Positions 37,201-49,813 of a DNA stretch of 64,000 nt are shown in pieces. Every line of letters begins with the position of its first letter. Within the stretch, counting starts at the first letter, position 1. The notes under the pieces were generated by a model. That model was not told the origin of the DNA, did not search any database, and was given only the letters and a program-made list of their open reading frames with translations. The position numbers and the translations under genes are program-made. Location: assembly GCA_019321725.1 (NCBI GenBank), contig CM033119.1, forward strand, positions 3,187,865 through 3,251,864, in the 5' to 3' direction. The stretch is from Paulownia fortunei. Lineage: Eukaryota; Streptophyta; Magnoliopsida; Lamiales; Paulowniaceae.

Positions 37201-39761
37201 TGGAATTTCTTTTCATAAAATTGACCGTATGGAGTTACCCACCAGGCTGACTGGTCTATGAAGTTCAAGTTTTTATATAGCCTCCACAGCCGCTTTTTGT
37301 TAACAAGATTTTGTCTGCATATGTATGTATGTATACACACCCGCATCCCAGCGATGCTTTTTATATCAAATTTCATGTCATTACTTATTTGCAGACTGGG
37401 GCCCCCTGGTTGATGTTGTTGGTTACTGCTTTTTGAACCTTGGATCTAAGTACCAACCGCCTGAAGAATTTGTTCAGTGGATACAAAAGGGTTCTCAACC
37501 GATTTATATTGGGTTTGGAAGCATGGTATGGTGGTATAATGAAAAATATCTTCTCATCTAATTCAAATTTATATTATTGGTTTCTTGGATTCAGTAAGAA
37601 TTATTTTTGCATATACCGTAATGATGCAGTGAGAGAACCAGGTGAGAGAAAGGGGGGAAAAATCAGTCAGTGAGAATATTGGAATACAATATTATTTCAT
37701 GGGAATCAGTTGATCTGTAACATCTGTCCTGTTGTTGGCACTTTTTGCTATTCTATTATCTATCCTTACCATACTTTTCTGGTTACATACACATAAGTTA
37801 ATAATCTTAATTTTCTTCTTCCTGTAGCATTTTCCTTGTCATATGCATCAGTATTTCCTCCATGTTCTTCGTTATGTCAATGATTTTTAAACTGAATATG
37901 CTACTTTTGTGGATCTGTAATCATATGCTTATGCCCGATTAAGAACTTAAAATCAAAAAATGGAAAAAAAGTTGCTTTCATGGAGTATTTGACTAGAGTA
38001 GCTATAGTGAGATAATCACTTCTAGTGTTTTTGGATTTAGTTGGTCTTAGTCTGTCTAGAACTTGTTCCATTGCAACACCTGTTTGAAGCAAAATGTGAT
38101 CCCTTCGCAACATGTAAAAAAAAATTCCAAGTGCAAACAGCAGAAAGTTGAAAAATAATCATATCTTGATGTCCTTCTCAGTATGATGGCATTTTTTTTT
38201 TTTAAGAGTTTAGCTAAATTCATTAACAACATCTATTGATTGCTTGATAAGCCTCTGGAGGATTCAAACAAAACTACAGATATCATATTGGAAGCATTAA
38301 AGAATACCGGGCAAAGAGGAATAATTGATCGAGGGTGGGGTGACCTTGGTACTCGTAAGTATCTTTAGCTGGTTTTGATCTCTTGGCATTTTATTGTTGC
38401 TTCCTCTGTTAAATCCTTACACCATGTGACAAGATTAACTGTTGGTTAGCAAGGAAAAGAAGGATGTTTCCATTCTACCCCTGGTTTCCCTGTATCCAAA
38501 ATCCCCACCTGGCAACTCTTACTTCCCCCTATCAAAACTTCCCACCTGCACACACACACACACAAACACACACACAAAGGGATCTTTCTGCATATATCCC
38601 TCGTCACTGAGAATATATTCCTTACCAGGTTGAGCCAGTTGGTGAGACTAGGTTGAAAGTCTTTGGGAACCATTTGGATATTATGAGATATCTATGTCAA
38701 CTTGAGTTGGAGAGACTATAATGTTTAGTTTGTCCTTTGGTCTGCCAGAAGAAATTCTGCATGATATACGAACGCCATTTGAAAGCATGTGTTTTTCACA
38801 ATTATTAGTTACAAAATAAAATTTTGCCATGATTGTTCTTCTGAGGAATTAGTTTTCCTTTTTCCGATGCAGATTCAAATATTCCTGACAATATTTTCCT
38901 TCTTGAGGATTGCCCTCATGACTGGTTATTTCCTCAGTGTTCAGCTGTGGTGAGTTTAAAGCTGCCTTTGGGTTTATTTTCTTTCTGGGGTTGTGGGAGA
39001 GTATGGTGACATAGTAGATTCAGACATATGATGATTGTATATTATTTTGAAAAGTTTATAAACATAGTCATTGTGTGGGATAAATGTTTTCTCTATATTC
39101 TGATGTACTCATATTAAAAATGCATTTATGAAGGTTCATCATGGTGGAGCTGGAACCACAGCAACGGGATTAAAAGCAGGGGTAATTTTCCTTGACATCT
39201 TTGAAACAGTATTTTCTGGTTCTCTAAATCTAATACATGAAGATACCCTCACTCTTTAACTAATTTTTCTTTTTATCTGACATGCAATGCAGTGTCCAAC
39301 GACCATTGTGCCGTTCTTTGGAGATCAGTTTTTCTGGGGAGAGAGAATCTATCATAAAGGACTGGGACCTGCTCCAATCCCCATATCACAGCTCAGTGTT
39401 GAATCCCTTTCAGAAGCTATAAGATTCATGCTCCAGCCAGAGGTATATGTTAACTTAATTAAGGTTTAAATAACTTCATTCAGGTGCTGATGGCACAACT
39501 ACTAGTAAAAAGTTTATAATCTCATCGCGTTGCTGTATGAATTTTGAAATTATCTTCCAGGTAAAATCTCGAGCGATGGATTTAGCAGTATGTATCCAAA
39601 ATGAAGATGGTGTTGGAGCTGCAGTCGATGCATTTCACCGCCATTTGCCACCAGAGCTTCCATTACCAACACCATCTTCAGAGAAAGACGACGGTCCAAA
39701 TCCTCTGCAATGGCTTTTCACTCAGATTGGGAGATTGTGCTGCCTTCCTTGTGGTTCTTAG
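31242..39761 (+). CDS. UGT80A2: Sterol 3-beta-glucosyltransferase (UGT80A-type)
   Basis: Fourteen exons: 31242-31650, 31845-31987, 33217-33459, 34987-35098, 35685-35855, 36139-36202, 36559-36616, 36718-36895, 37395-37525, 38252-38354, 38873-38949, 39134-39181, 39293-39442, 39561-39761. The CDS is 2088 nt (695 aa). The enzyme transfers glucose from UDP-glucose to the 3-hydroxyl of membrane sterols. Seen: a variable Ser-rich N-terminus (about 1-150), FSRSMTEKRG, the GT28 N-domain LLVVGTRGDVQPF (about 245-260), FYPLGGDPRVLAG, the sterol-binding-like TYHGSISHLPTGYMWSPHV, the nucleotide-sugar loop CSAVVHHGGAGTTATGLKAG (about 561-579) and GDQFFW. The C-terminus has CCLPCG. The N-terminus looks somewhat longer than in Arabidopsis proteins; the rest matches well. 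The specific symbol is by resemblance to the A-type. Confidence 0.93.
34597..34768. mobile_element. MITE-like element in UGT80 intron 3
   Basis: The left end AAATTGCATTAATACCCCTTTGAAGTT is mirrored at the right end (complement AAATTGCACCTCCCCTGAGCTTAAAG). The interior has no coding potential. The AAATTGCA...ACCCC terminus looks like a dispersed repeat family; a similar end may be present near 10700. Confidence 0.55.
35421..35679 (+). repeat. ~129-bp tandem duplication ending at an exon acceptor (UGT80 intron 4)
   Basis: Copy 1 begins at 35421 (TATAGTTTTCTGTATCCTCTAC), copy 2 at 35550 (TATGGTTTTCTGTATCCTCTAC). Both contain GCCAAAATCTGAATTGGTTCC, TTTAGTGTATAATTGATGATTCT and CATTTCTTGACTGAGTTATTTA. 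Copy 2 ends in the real acceptor TTGCAATTGTAG before exon 5; copy 1 has lost it. Confidence 0.85.
38549..38577. repeat. (CA)n microsatellite in UGT80 intron 10
   Basis: CACACACACACACAAACACACACACA, in an intron between exons 10 and 11. Confidence 0.9.
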
Positions 39762-41414
39762 ATTATCCTCAACAGTACAATATTCCATTTGTACATAGGC
39801 TTCTATTATTCAATTTATTTTTTTGTATTGGTATTTGATTGTTACATCTTTGTGCCTTTGAGATAGAAGAGAGAGTAAATTTATCCCTACATTTTACACA
39901 TATGAGATATATAGATGTAAGTTGTAATAACATGTAACAACCAATAAAAAAACTGATAATAATCTAAATTGCTTTTTTGGTTTTCTACTACTTGAATCTG
40001 TTTCTTTATTTTGATGTGGAATCTAAAGTGGTTTTCTTAGTAAATTTCTTTTCTTGAACATATGCATAAAGACAACAAAAATCATGAGAACTACTGTTTC
40101 TAAACATGTCTTCAAAGCTATAGCAATCAAATGGCAGTAATAGGTTAAGATGCCGACTGGTATGCAGGAATTCTATTTTCCAAAAGTAGGGATTCCAACA
40201 GTTTTACATTACTAAAATAACCTTTATTGAAGTTTACATGCAATTATTAATAAATTAAATATGTATAGAAATAGAATATATACATATATGATATTTAAAT
40301 TTTATTATGTAACTTTATTAATATTTTAAATTAATATATATAATTATATTCATATTTTACATACCGATACATGCATATATGCATATAAATGTCTTGCTTG
40401 ATATAAGATAATTTGTTTATGTATTTAATATACATAATACTAAAGTCATGAAATTTAAGTAATGTTGGTTTTACATACTTTATATATAAATGTGATATAA
40501 TAGAGATCCATAAATAATTTATGTAATAATATATCAATATTTATGTCTGCAAATATATGTACATATATTTATATATTTATATATATTATGTGACAACTGG
40601 TTATAATAAATTATTATTTAAACAGAAAATATATATATTATCTTTTGACATAGTATATATTTTTAATATTTTATATTATTATTCATTAAAACTATTTCTC
40701 TAAATGATATTTAATGTTTTGTATTTAGTCTTCACATATAAATTTTCATTTCTACTCTTCATTGCTACCTATCAAACATGTGAATGGAATGAAGTACAGT
40801 ATCTTGATTCAATTCCTTCTTTATTTCTACATAGGAAGTAAACAAATCAAATTGAACAAATTAAAGTATTATTTAAGTTTGGTTTAATTTTTTTATGAAA
40901 TACTTGATAATGTAATTTATGTTTGAACTTGATTTGAATATTAAGCAAATCAAGTTCGAATGAGATTTGTTCGAGAGTTTAGAATATAAATCGAACTTGA
41001 GTAATTTGATAAATTTTAATATAATTTATCATTTTTAACTAATTTAGTCGAGTTTGAGTCAAATTTTAAATTTTAATAAATAAAAATAAATATTTAAATT
41101 TATTTTACTATATTTAATAAATCATATATATACTTATTTTTAACTATCTAATCCAAATTCAAGACGGATCAAAATAATGGCCATTCCTCTTTATCTAAGT
41201 TCAATCGATGTGGTAATAATTGAAATAGCAAATGAAGACATATATTTGTATACCCGAAAATAGACAATACATTCATTCAGACCCATATTAATAGGAGATT
41301 AAAGAAAACAATAAAAGAACTTAATTAAACAAGTGAAAAACTACAAATTCTAGTTTGGGAGCTAGCTTTGTAGCATCAAGGCACTATACTTTCCTCCAAC
41401 CACCACGAGCATAA
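39762..41414. other. AT-rich intergenic DNA
   Basis: 3' flank of UGT80 followed by TA-rich DNA (about 40.2-40.7 kb, many ATATAT and TACATA motifs). At about 40860-41180 a degenerate block has AAATCAAGTTCGAA / ATCGAACTTGAG inverted motifs typical of old MITEs. Immediately upstream of the next gene I see no clear TATA box. Confidence 0.5.
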
Positions 41415-44127
41415 ATGCGTTCGCCGCTAACCTCCCGGCGGCGCCACAGCCGCGGAGGTTCTGTCGGACTGGGGATCGCCGCAATAGCGTATGTGGGCAT
41501 AGACTACCTCCGCCACCTGTCGCCGGTGTGGCACGAGCGTCTGCAGCCGGCTCTCTGGGCAGCGCTCGCTATAGCCGCCGTAATTCGTGTCCCATTTTAC
41601 AAGCACTGGTCGTTGGAGCTGCGCGCCGCCATTCCCTTCATTCTGTCGATGCTTTTTATGCTTTCTGCTCTTCTCTTTGAAGCGATTTCTGTTCGCTCTG
41701 TTACCGCTGTTCTTGGTCTTGATTGGCACAAGTATGTATATCAAGAAAAGGCTATTTCTTTATATTTGTTCATGGATATTTGGGGCTTTTAACCGTTTTT
41801 CTTATGATTTTTGCTGTTTTGGGAAAAGGTCTTGGATTTTATGAGTTTTTGTGTTGTGGGCTTGTTGCCGAGTATGTTAGCCTAGATTTCCTTGTAATCT
41901 GAGATGGGATTTTGTTGATTGCATCTGAGATTTAGTGCTTGACTTAGATCGAGTAACTATCTGAGATTTTGTAGTTCTGAATTTTGTTCTTTTCTTCTAT
42001 TTAAAATTTTTTGCCGTTTTAAGTTACCTTTATTGAGGATTGGGATCAGCAAAATGGTAAGTGACGGAAATAGAATAATGATAATTGCCAGACTATGACG
42101 TTTGATTCTTTAACAGCGGAGAAATTAATGTTTGCTAAAATGGATCTGGTTGTGCTTTAACATGGAATTTGTACATGGTAAGTAGTTAATATTGGCAAAG
42201 TGATCTCATTGCTACATATGGCAAGTGCATACATAGTAAAACTTCCATTTTTCAACTTGGTTCTTTTCTACAATTCTAAAATAACTTGTTATACTTGCTG
42301 GAAAAAAAAATCGACCTGCTTCTTTATGTTAGAAACCAAATACTGATTGTGCTTAGGACAAGAGCTTCATTTGTTTGCTTGAACATGTCAAATGGGGATG
42401 ATGTCTCTCTGTCAACAGGCATGAGCTAAATTTTCTATTTGCACCTTTTGGCATTGTTCTGTTTCATTATACAAATTATTATATGTCACAGAGAAAGGGA
42501 CTAGTTGGGGAATTGAATAAGTGTTGTATGCTCAGTTCTCGGGAATAATTAGAGGCAGCTGAAGTAAAGGAACTCAGATCTTACTAATAAAGATGTTATG
42601 CCTCATATATGCTTGGTCATTGTTTGAACTGTGAAGTTTCAAAACAAATTCTGCTATATGCTTTCTTTGAGATTGTATATTGCTTTTTGTTTGTTTGGTT
42701 TGTTTATAGTCCCCTTGGGCTGGATGCCAAGATAAATGGACAGTTTTAGGTGGTGATTGTCCTATAATAGTAATCAATATATCCCCATAATCTAATATTC
42801 TACACTGATAAAGTTGAGAAATTATCCCCACTTAAACTATGTTTGCTAACAAAAACTCGTCACTGGATGTATAATGGGCTTGCGAATGTTTGACAGTGGT
42901 ACACCGCCTCTTCCTGATGTTGGCCAGTGGTTGCTGTTGGCACTGAATGAGAAATTACCTCAAATAGTGGTCGATATAATGAGAGCTCGTATCATTGGAT
43001 TGCACCATTTCTTGATGTTGTTTATAATGCTTGGTTTCTCAGTTTTATTCAACTCAGTTGAAGCCCCTGGTCTAGGCCTGGCCGCAAGATATATGTTCAC
43101 CATGGGTATTGGGCGGCTTCTTCGGGCAATAGCTTTTGTGTCTACAATTCTGCCCTCACCACGCCCATGGTGTGCACCAGCTCGATTCCAAGTGCCTCCA
43201 CACCCACATTATTGGGCTCAGAAATATTATGTTCCATATGCTAAAGATTCTAATGCTATACGCCATATCATTCAACATGATGTAGCATATGGTCTCTCTC
43301 TCTTTCTCTCTCTCACAATCAAATTTAGCCAGTATACACATTCTCTCTAATGTAATAGCTATCACAAAAAATACTCGGTGCTTTTTGGAAGTTTGTGTTG
43401 ACTTGACTCTCTCTTTCAGCTGTTACAGGGGAATACGATGTCGACTTCCAACCAAACTGGGGATCAATGAACTTTCTCGCTGATTTTCTGCGACCTACAG
43501 CTGCTGAGGGATCTTCTTCATGGTACCATCTTCTGAAAAAAGCTGGAGGCGGTTGCAATGACCTGCTATACAGTGGTCATATGCTTGTTGCAGTCTTGAC
43601 GGCTATGGCATGGACGGTATGTATAAAAATCTAAAAATTTCTCCCATCATATAATGGCATTTGTGCGAACTTCCAATATTATACCTTGACTAGTGATTGC
43701 CATTTGCCATGTTCATTTTCAATGAATGCAGGAAGCTTATGGAGGGTTCACTTCAGCTCTTATCTGGACGCTTGTGGTGCACAGTGCCCAACGAGAAATC
43801 CGGGAGCGCCACCATTATAGCGTGGATTGCATTGTAGCCATCTACATGGGCATCTTATTGTGGAAGATGACAGGTCTGTTCTGGCCAATCAAGGACACTT
43901 CCAGACAAAGTCGGCTAAATAAACTTGAGAAAATTCAGAGCAGACTAGTACAAGCAGCGAAAGACTCTGACATGGATGAAGTGAGGGAACTTCTAAAAGA
44001 GGTGGAGTTGAGCAGTCAAGTTGGTCAGAAACCCAAAAGTGGAGCTATGTGGTTGTTTTCTGGTGCAACCATTTTCTTTACAATTGTTATTGTCCTTCTT
44101 GCCTTCACATTGACAAGCGACGGCTGA
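41415..44127 (+). CDS. PLM: Sphingomyelin-synthase-like multipass membrane protein (PHLOEM UNLOADING MODULATOR type)
   Basis: Four exons, 41415-41731, 42897-43291, 43420-43616 and 43732-44127, join to 1305 nt (434 aa). The protein has about six hydrophobic segments: near residues 18-30, 50-65, 80-100, 155-180, 290-303 and 415-430. The lipid-phosphate-phosphatase/sphingomyelin-synthase triad is present: His291 in YSGHM, then His331 and Asp335 in HHYSVD. The conserved luminal block PRPWCAP...QPNWGSMNF is intact. A charged coiled-coil-like tail (about 365-400) precedes the last membrane segment. The Arabidopsis homologue (At1g43580, PLM) affects long-chain sphingolipids and plasmodesmal phloem unloading. 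The enzymatic reaction in plants is less certain. Exon 1 is GC-rich (codons GCC, CGC) compared with the rest. Confidence 0.88.
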
Positions 44128-46101
44128 TTTTAGTTCGTGGGACTGATTCTTCCACGACATCCACGAGACAGGTTTAGGTTTGCGAATGTTTGCAAGTGAG
44201 AACTCATGCACGAAATGAAAGCGCCTCAGGTTCTGCATTTCTGCCTTAGCTTATTGAATATAATCATCAGATTGGAGACTCCCATTTTCCATGTATTGTA
44301 AGTGAAGATGATTGTTTCAACTGCTTCACACCGCAAATATGAAATTAACTTGCTTGAAAAATGTATGCCCATCCAAATTTCTGCAGAACCCATTTATCCA
44401 CATTGTGATATATGAGCTGTTTTAGAATTATAATGGTTTTCATAAAACTTTAGCAATGAAATTCCCATATTTTGCATTATATGAATCAATTTCTATAAAG
44501 ATTTCTTTTTTATTTTCAAAGCACCGCCCTTCGAATTTTTAGTGATATGATATTCATCTTTTCGTATTTCTGAAATAATTAAAAAAAAAAAGAAAAAAGA
44601 AAAACTTAAATTGATGTCACCATAGACTCTGAAAACCCATTTCATTAACGTATGTGTTTAGGACGAAATGGTTCATAATCATTCCAATTCTAACTATACC
44701 GTTTTAAGGAGCGAAAAGTGCTCTCCTAAGTCATACATAGCAAACAATATTTTTCTCTACTTGTTCGTTTCAATTCCATTACAATTATTATTGGACATTT
44801 TGTGTTATCTTTTTATTTAGATATAACTCTATTCTAACATTATAATTTATTAGGAAGTAATTTTATCTTCCTAATATCATAAATGAACTCAATATGAATG
44901 CATGTAATAGTAACATTTTAATGAAAAATAATTTTGATTTGCCTTGATAAGCTCTATGCGTCAATATTTTTGAAATTAAATCGGATCTATTGGTTCGACA
45001 GTCCAACTATAAATCAATGATCGGTTCGGTCCATTTGGGTGTAAAAAATAAAAAAAAAATTGATCAAATTGGTTAATATTTTTTTTGTTTGTGTTTTTTT
45101 TTTAAATTTAAACTTGATATTTGATTATATATATATATATATATATTTATTTGAATTATGAATTTGTTAAATATATTTTTTAATTGATTATTTATCATTT
45201 TATACTTTGTATATAAGAATTAGTTTATTAGATTATTATTTTATGTAATATAATAAAAATTTATATTAAATTGATGGTTGAACTGGTTTGATTGATTGAA
45301 TCGTTAATAACATAAAAAAAAAGTGATTATTCTATTTTCATCATAGAATGATTATTCGATCTTTTTCTTCTTTGTATTATAATTCAATCAAAAATTTTCG
45401 AGTTACTCGAATCTGCAACTTTAATTAAATCAGAATAGTTTCCTTCATTGGTATACTATTACATTAGGATGAAATCGAATCGGATTGAAATATTTCTTAT
45501 TGAATCCTGTAAAAAAGGACCAATTAGACTAGTAGATCCATAATTTTTTTATTTTTTTTATCGATTCGATTATGAAAAATATGTTATAAGAAGAAAAACT
45601 AATTTGATAAATTGTCCAAGTATAAAAACACAGTTACAAGTAGGTCTAACTCACTTCTTTCTGAATTGATTTCTTTTTATAAAATAGCCAAATAAATAAA
45701 ACTTAAGTAAAAAAATATTTAAGTATAATGAAAAATCATACATGTAAACTCTTTTTATTTTTTAATAAATCAAAAATATATTTCAACAACTAATTAGAAA
45801 TAACCGGCAACCATGCATCTAACTCCAAATTGAAAAAAAATAAAATCAATACAAAATTAAATAAATACTCAAAACCTTTTGATTGCTTTCTCGTGCAAAA
45901 ATGGGTTTTCCGTCATCATTAGTTCTATTCCAGACGCGACTTCTCATTTTTCATTTTGTTTTTTTTTTCAATTTTGGAGTCTTGTTGTAGCATTTTATCT
46001 CCAACTTCCTCTCCTTTCTTGTTTATTCCCTTCTATTTCTATTTTGGCATTTGCCTTTTTCTCTTTCTTACCTCTGAAAAAAAACACAAGAAGAGCTGAA
46101 A
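44128..46101. other. Intergenic DNA with degenerate hAT-type repeat
   Basis: Begins with the 3' flank of the PLM gene. About 44980-45560 carries scattered ATCGGTTCGGTCC, GGTTGAACTGGTTTGATT and GAAATCGAATCGGATTG motifs plus an (AT)n run at 45127-45147, resembling decayed hAT-type MITEs. The final 200 bases are CT-rich leader or promoter of thioredoxin y. Confidence 0.5.
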
Positions 46102-49072
46102 ATGGCGATTTCTGTAGCGGCGGCACTTCCTATCGTCGCTAGAACGTCGCCGTCTTCTTCATCAACGAATTCTAAGGTTGCCCACTTCTCCTCTCTTCAG
46201 TTCCCCACCGAACTCCGCATTTCCGGACTTCGAAACCATTGCCTCAAATCTAAGCCCCGCCCCCGAACACTTACGTTGGTAATATCTATTTCTTCTTTTT
46301 TTTATCTAAAAAAAAGTAGAAGTTAATTTGAACTTTTTATTTTATTTATGGGTTGTGGTCTTTTGTTCTGATGTACATTTTTTGCGGTTGTTATGGAATT
46401 TTTTAGTCTTTTTTTCTTCGTGTGTTTAAGTCTGCTAGTTATTGTAATAATATTTGCTGCATTGGTATTTCAAAATGATGGGAACTTCTGTCAGATATTC
46501 TGATTTGCTCTGTAGAAGATATTCAAGCAAATTATCCAAAATTGAAGGAATGTTTGACTTTTCTGGAGATACATGTTATTTTTGTTCCTTCACCATTTTA
46601 GTCGAATTATTAGAGTTTTACAAAACAAGTAATTTGATTGAAATCTATCAAATAGTTTCTACATTGCATGAGAATTAGCTCAGGGAAAATAGGTTCTGAT
46701 TACAGTTGATTTGGTTTGAGCATGACAGCCATTCTTATAGTTAAAACATACTACAAGAAGAAGGCATTGTTAGATGGTCTGGAGTTTCAACTGTTGAGCT
46801 TATTATTTAAGCTATTTCTTCAGTTCTCCGGGAATCTTGTCTCATAATCCAACGGAAAGATAGTCTTAAGTCATTAAGTCTTAATGCAGACATACACAAT
46901 ATTCACACATTTGTATGCAGTACACTGTATTGTGTTATGTAAATCTAAATAAAGTACGCTCTTGAGCTAAATTAAGTTTAGTTGAAAGCTCATATTTTTC
47001 TATACCTCAAAGATGAGCTTTAAGGAATAAAAATAAAAAGCTCGTAAACAGTTAGAGCCTTAGCTTACACTAAATTGAAAAGGCAACAGTTTGCTGTTTT
47101 GTTGCATATTGCGGATTCTGATTATCACGAGTAGACTGATAACAATTACGGGTTTTGGGGATTGAAGTAGTGCTGGTCGCCTCCATGCTTCTTGCATGTG
47201 TTCAATAGGCCCACTTATGTGTCTGGCTCTACCTTCTCTGCAACATGTATAAGTAGTATGTGAAAACTATGGCAAGTGGCAGGGAGTTGAGATGTTCAAT
47301 GAATAAGCACCTTTATGCCCCATGAATAGATATCTGTTTTTCACCTTGCCTCGAGCCTCGTACACTTCTACTCCCTTCCAATTTTTTCTCATACACTATT
47401 CCTCCCCCCACAACTCACACACACACACACACAAAAAAAAAAAAATTGTAATAGAAAATGTATCCTTTGTCTCAACCCTTTCATGCATGAGCAACTATAA
47501 CTACACTTTCTAACTTTGTCTTTCTTTAATTTATTTGAGATTCCTTTTGTCTCAACACTTTGAAACGAAAAGTGTTTGAATTTAAAATATCTCAGATAAT
47601 TAATACTTTGGAATTTTACTCTATCAGGTTGCATCAAAGAAGCAGACATTTTCTTCGTTTGATGAGTTGTTGGAGAAGTCTGATAAACCAGTGTTGGTTG
47701 ACTTCTATGCTACTTGGTAATGTCTCTTATGTTTGTTTTAGTTGCATCTCTATCTTTTTCTTTATCCAAGGAGTATTGTCTTGATTTCCTCTTTGCTTGT
47801 ATAATAGAGAGTCGTATAATTGATATTATTGTAGCTAAATGGACAATCTGCACTTCAGTGATTTTTTTTTTCCATAATCCCTGGAGCACCATTGGAGTTT
47901 CAAGTTAAGTTCTTTGAAGCTGTAGTTACACGCTTAGGTTATGTAAACTTCATGGCGAGAATATGCAAATCCATTTATTATATTTGTATGAATATAATTC
48001 TGCTTTTACCTTTCTAGGTGTGGTCCTTGCCAATTCATGGTTCCAATTCTGGAACAAGTCAGTGCTTCAATGATTGATAAGATCCAGGTAGTGAAAATTG
48101 ACACAGAGAAGTATCCCAGCATTGCAAACCAGTACAGAATAGAAGCATTACCAACTTTCATTTTGTTTAAGGATGGGAAACCATGTGATCGCTTTGTAAG
48201 TAATGATATTGCTTGATTCCACTTAAATGCTGGTTAAATTTCTGAAAGGTTCATGTCTATATTACAATATTATTTACTGAGCCAGAGAAGATTACTGAAA
48301 GATTGCTTGGCACAATCTTTCATTAGTGTGTGTGTGTGTGTGTATTAAATTACACTATAGTAAGGACAGAGCAGACCCCACTTTTCATCCCTGTTCGTGT
48401 ATATAGACAAAGGCAAGCCTATATTAGATGGATGCTGGACTAGATTTTCTGTCCATACTGGACCAACAAGAGACCAGGCCAGGATTGGCGCCACTTGAGA
48501 ATATTATTTCGGTTTTTTCTTTCTAAAACAATATTTTTTTAGTTGTAATGTCTGTTATTTAAAATCCAATTGCTATTTGGTTCAGCTGGCCAATGCAACT
48601 TATGTTAACTCGATAAATCAAACATCATCAGTTACGCTAAAGTTTTTTTAGTTTCTATTCGATTTACTCAAATGAACCTGTTTCGAGTGCATCCAAGGGT
48701 CTACATATATAGGCCATGCCTTAAACCCACGACCCTTGTTGGTCAAGATAAGTGATGTAAGGGCTGGATGCCTCAAGCACATCGTGTTCCTTAAGATTGG
48801 TGATATCAGGTTGCCATATGATAAAAAATTTCTGGAATGTTTTTTAGTTCCTGGTTGAAGTTTTACTCCAATGCTTTGTAATAGGAGTTAAATATTTTGT
48901 TAGAGATATGAACCCTATGCTTCACAATGATTTAATTTCTGGTGCCACTTCTGTTAACTGTTGATAATTATTTCTTATTTGTCTAATTATATACATCAAT
49001 TTTCAGGAGGGTGCAATGGGTGCAGACCAGCTCATCCAACGCATTGAGGCTTCATTGCAAGTTAAGCAGTAG
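46102..49072 (+). CDS. TRXy: Thioredoxin y, chloroplastic precursor
   Basis: Four exons, 46102-46278, 47628-47716, 48018-48195 and 49007-49072, make a 510-nt CDS (169 aa). Exon 1 encodes an Ala/Ser/Arg-rich plastid transit peptide (about 1-60, starting MAISVAAALP). The thioredoxin fold follows, with the redox site WCGPC at 89-93 (the Trp codon is split by intron 2). Next come KIDTEKYPSIANQYRIEALPTF with the conserved cis-Pro, and EGAMGADQLIQRIE at the end. The sequence matches the y-type, which reduces plastid targets such as peroxiredoxin Q and methionine sulfoxide reductases. Length is normal for a y-type precursor. It converges with the lipase gene, 741 bp between stops. Confidence 0.93.
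47415..47445. repeat. (CA)n-poly(A) microsatellite in thioredoxin y intron 1
   Basis: About nine CA units run into a 13-base A tract. Confidence 0.9.
48326..48344. repeat. (TG)n microsatellite in thioredoxin y intron 3
   Basis: About nine uninterrupted TG units. Confidence 0.9.
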
Positions 49073-49813
49073 CGACAGTTAGTGGTGAGCTCATCCATGT
49101 AAACAATGAAAGGAAATTGAGACAGTATTGATATATTAAAGTACCTGAACTAACTGCTTACCCTTGAATCTTCCAATTCGGCGGGATTTAAAGTGATTTA
49201 ACAATTGCAGAAGGCATAAAGAAAGATCTCAGTCATCTTGTTTAGTGGATAGAGTTGTGCCTTGTAATATGGTGTAAAGATTGTTGATTCTTCTATTTGC
49301 TATATCAATCAAGCCACACAGTTTCAAAATCATGTAACTTGTTTGTATTTGTGAGCTCATACATGTTGAGAAAATGAATTTTATAGTTGGGAGAATTGTT
49401 CAAATTACATGCTTCATATGTAAAGTGCAAAATATCCTCATATTCTAGGTTGTGTCTTTGCAATGTAAGTATTCTGTATATTAATTGCCCATCTCCTTTT
49501 CTCAAACCCCATATTTCATATGTTAAGACACAAATATCCATTCTGAAGGAAGTAGTTATACATAGAGTCACTAGGTTTCCAGCAACTGCTTCTCATAAAC
49601 TAAAACAAATTGATTATTGCATGGGCTTAGGCCGAAAAGTTAACAGGACCAAACCTCTTGGTAGCTAACTTACTGTTTCTCTGGGAAAATAAATATACAA
49701 ATATCGTTTCATCAAAGAACTTGCATTAAAACCCAACATGAGGTTAGATTTTAAAATTTAAGGTTAGGTCTTCGTTGGAACATTTTTAAGTTGCATAGTT
49801 AGACCTTCTTGGA
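49073..49813. other. Convergent 3' ends of thioredoxin y and the lipase gene
   Basis: Only short frames and likely untranslated tails. No repeat or ncRNA recognised. Confidence 0.5.

Noticed and set aside
48650..48800. Possible SINE in thioredoxin y intron 3
   Set aside because: A B-box-like GTGGGTTTAAGG is visible on the minus strand, but no A box at the right spacing and no tail.
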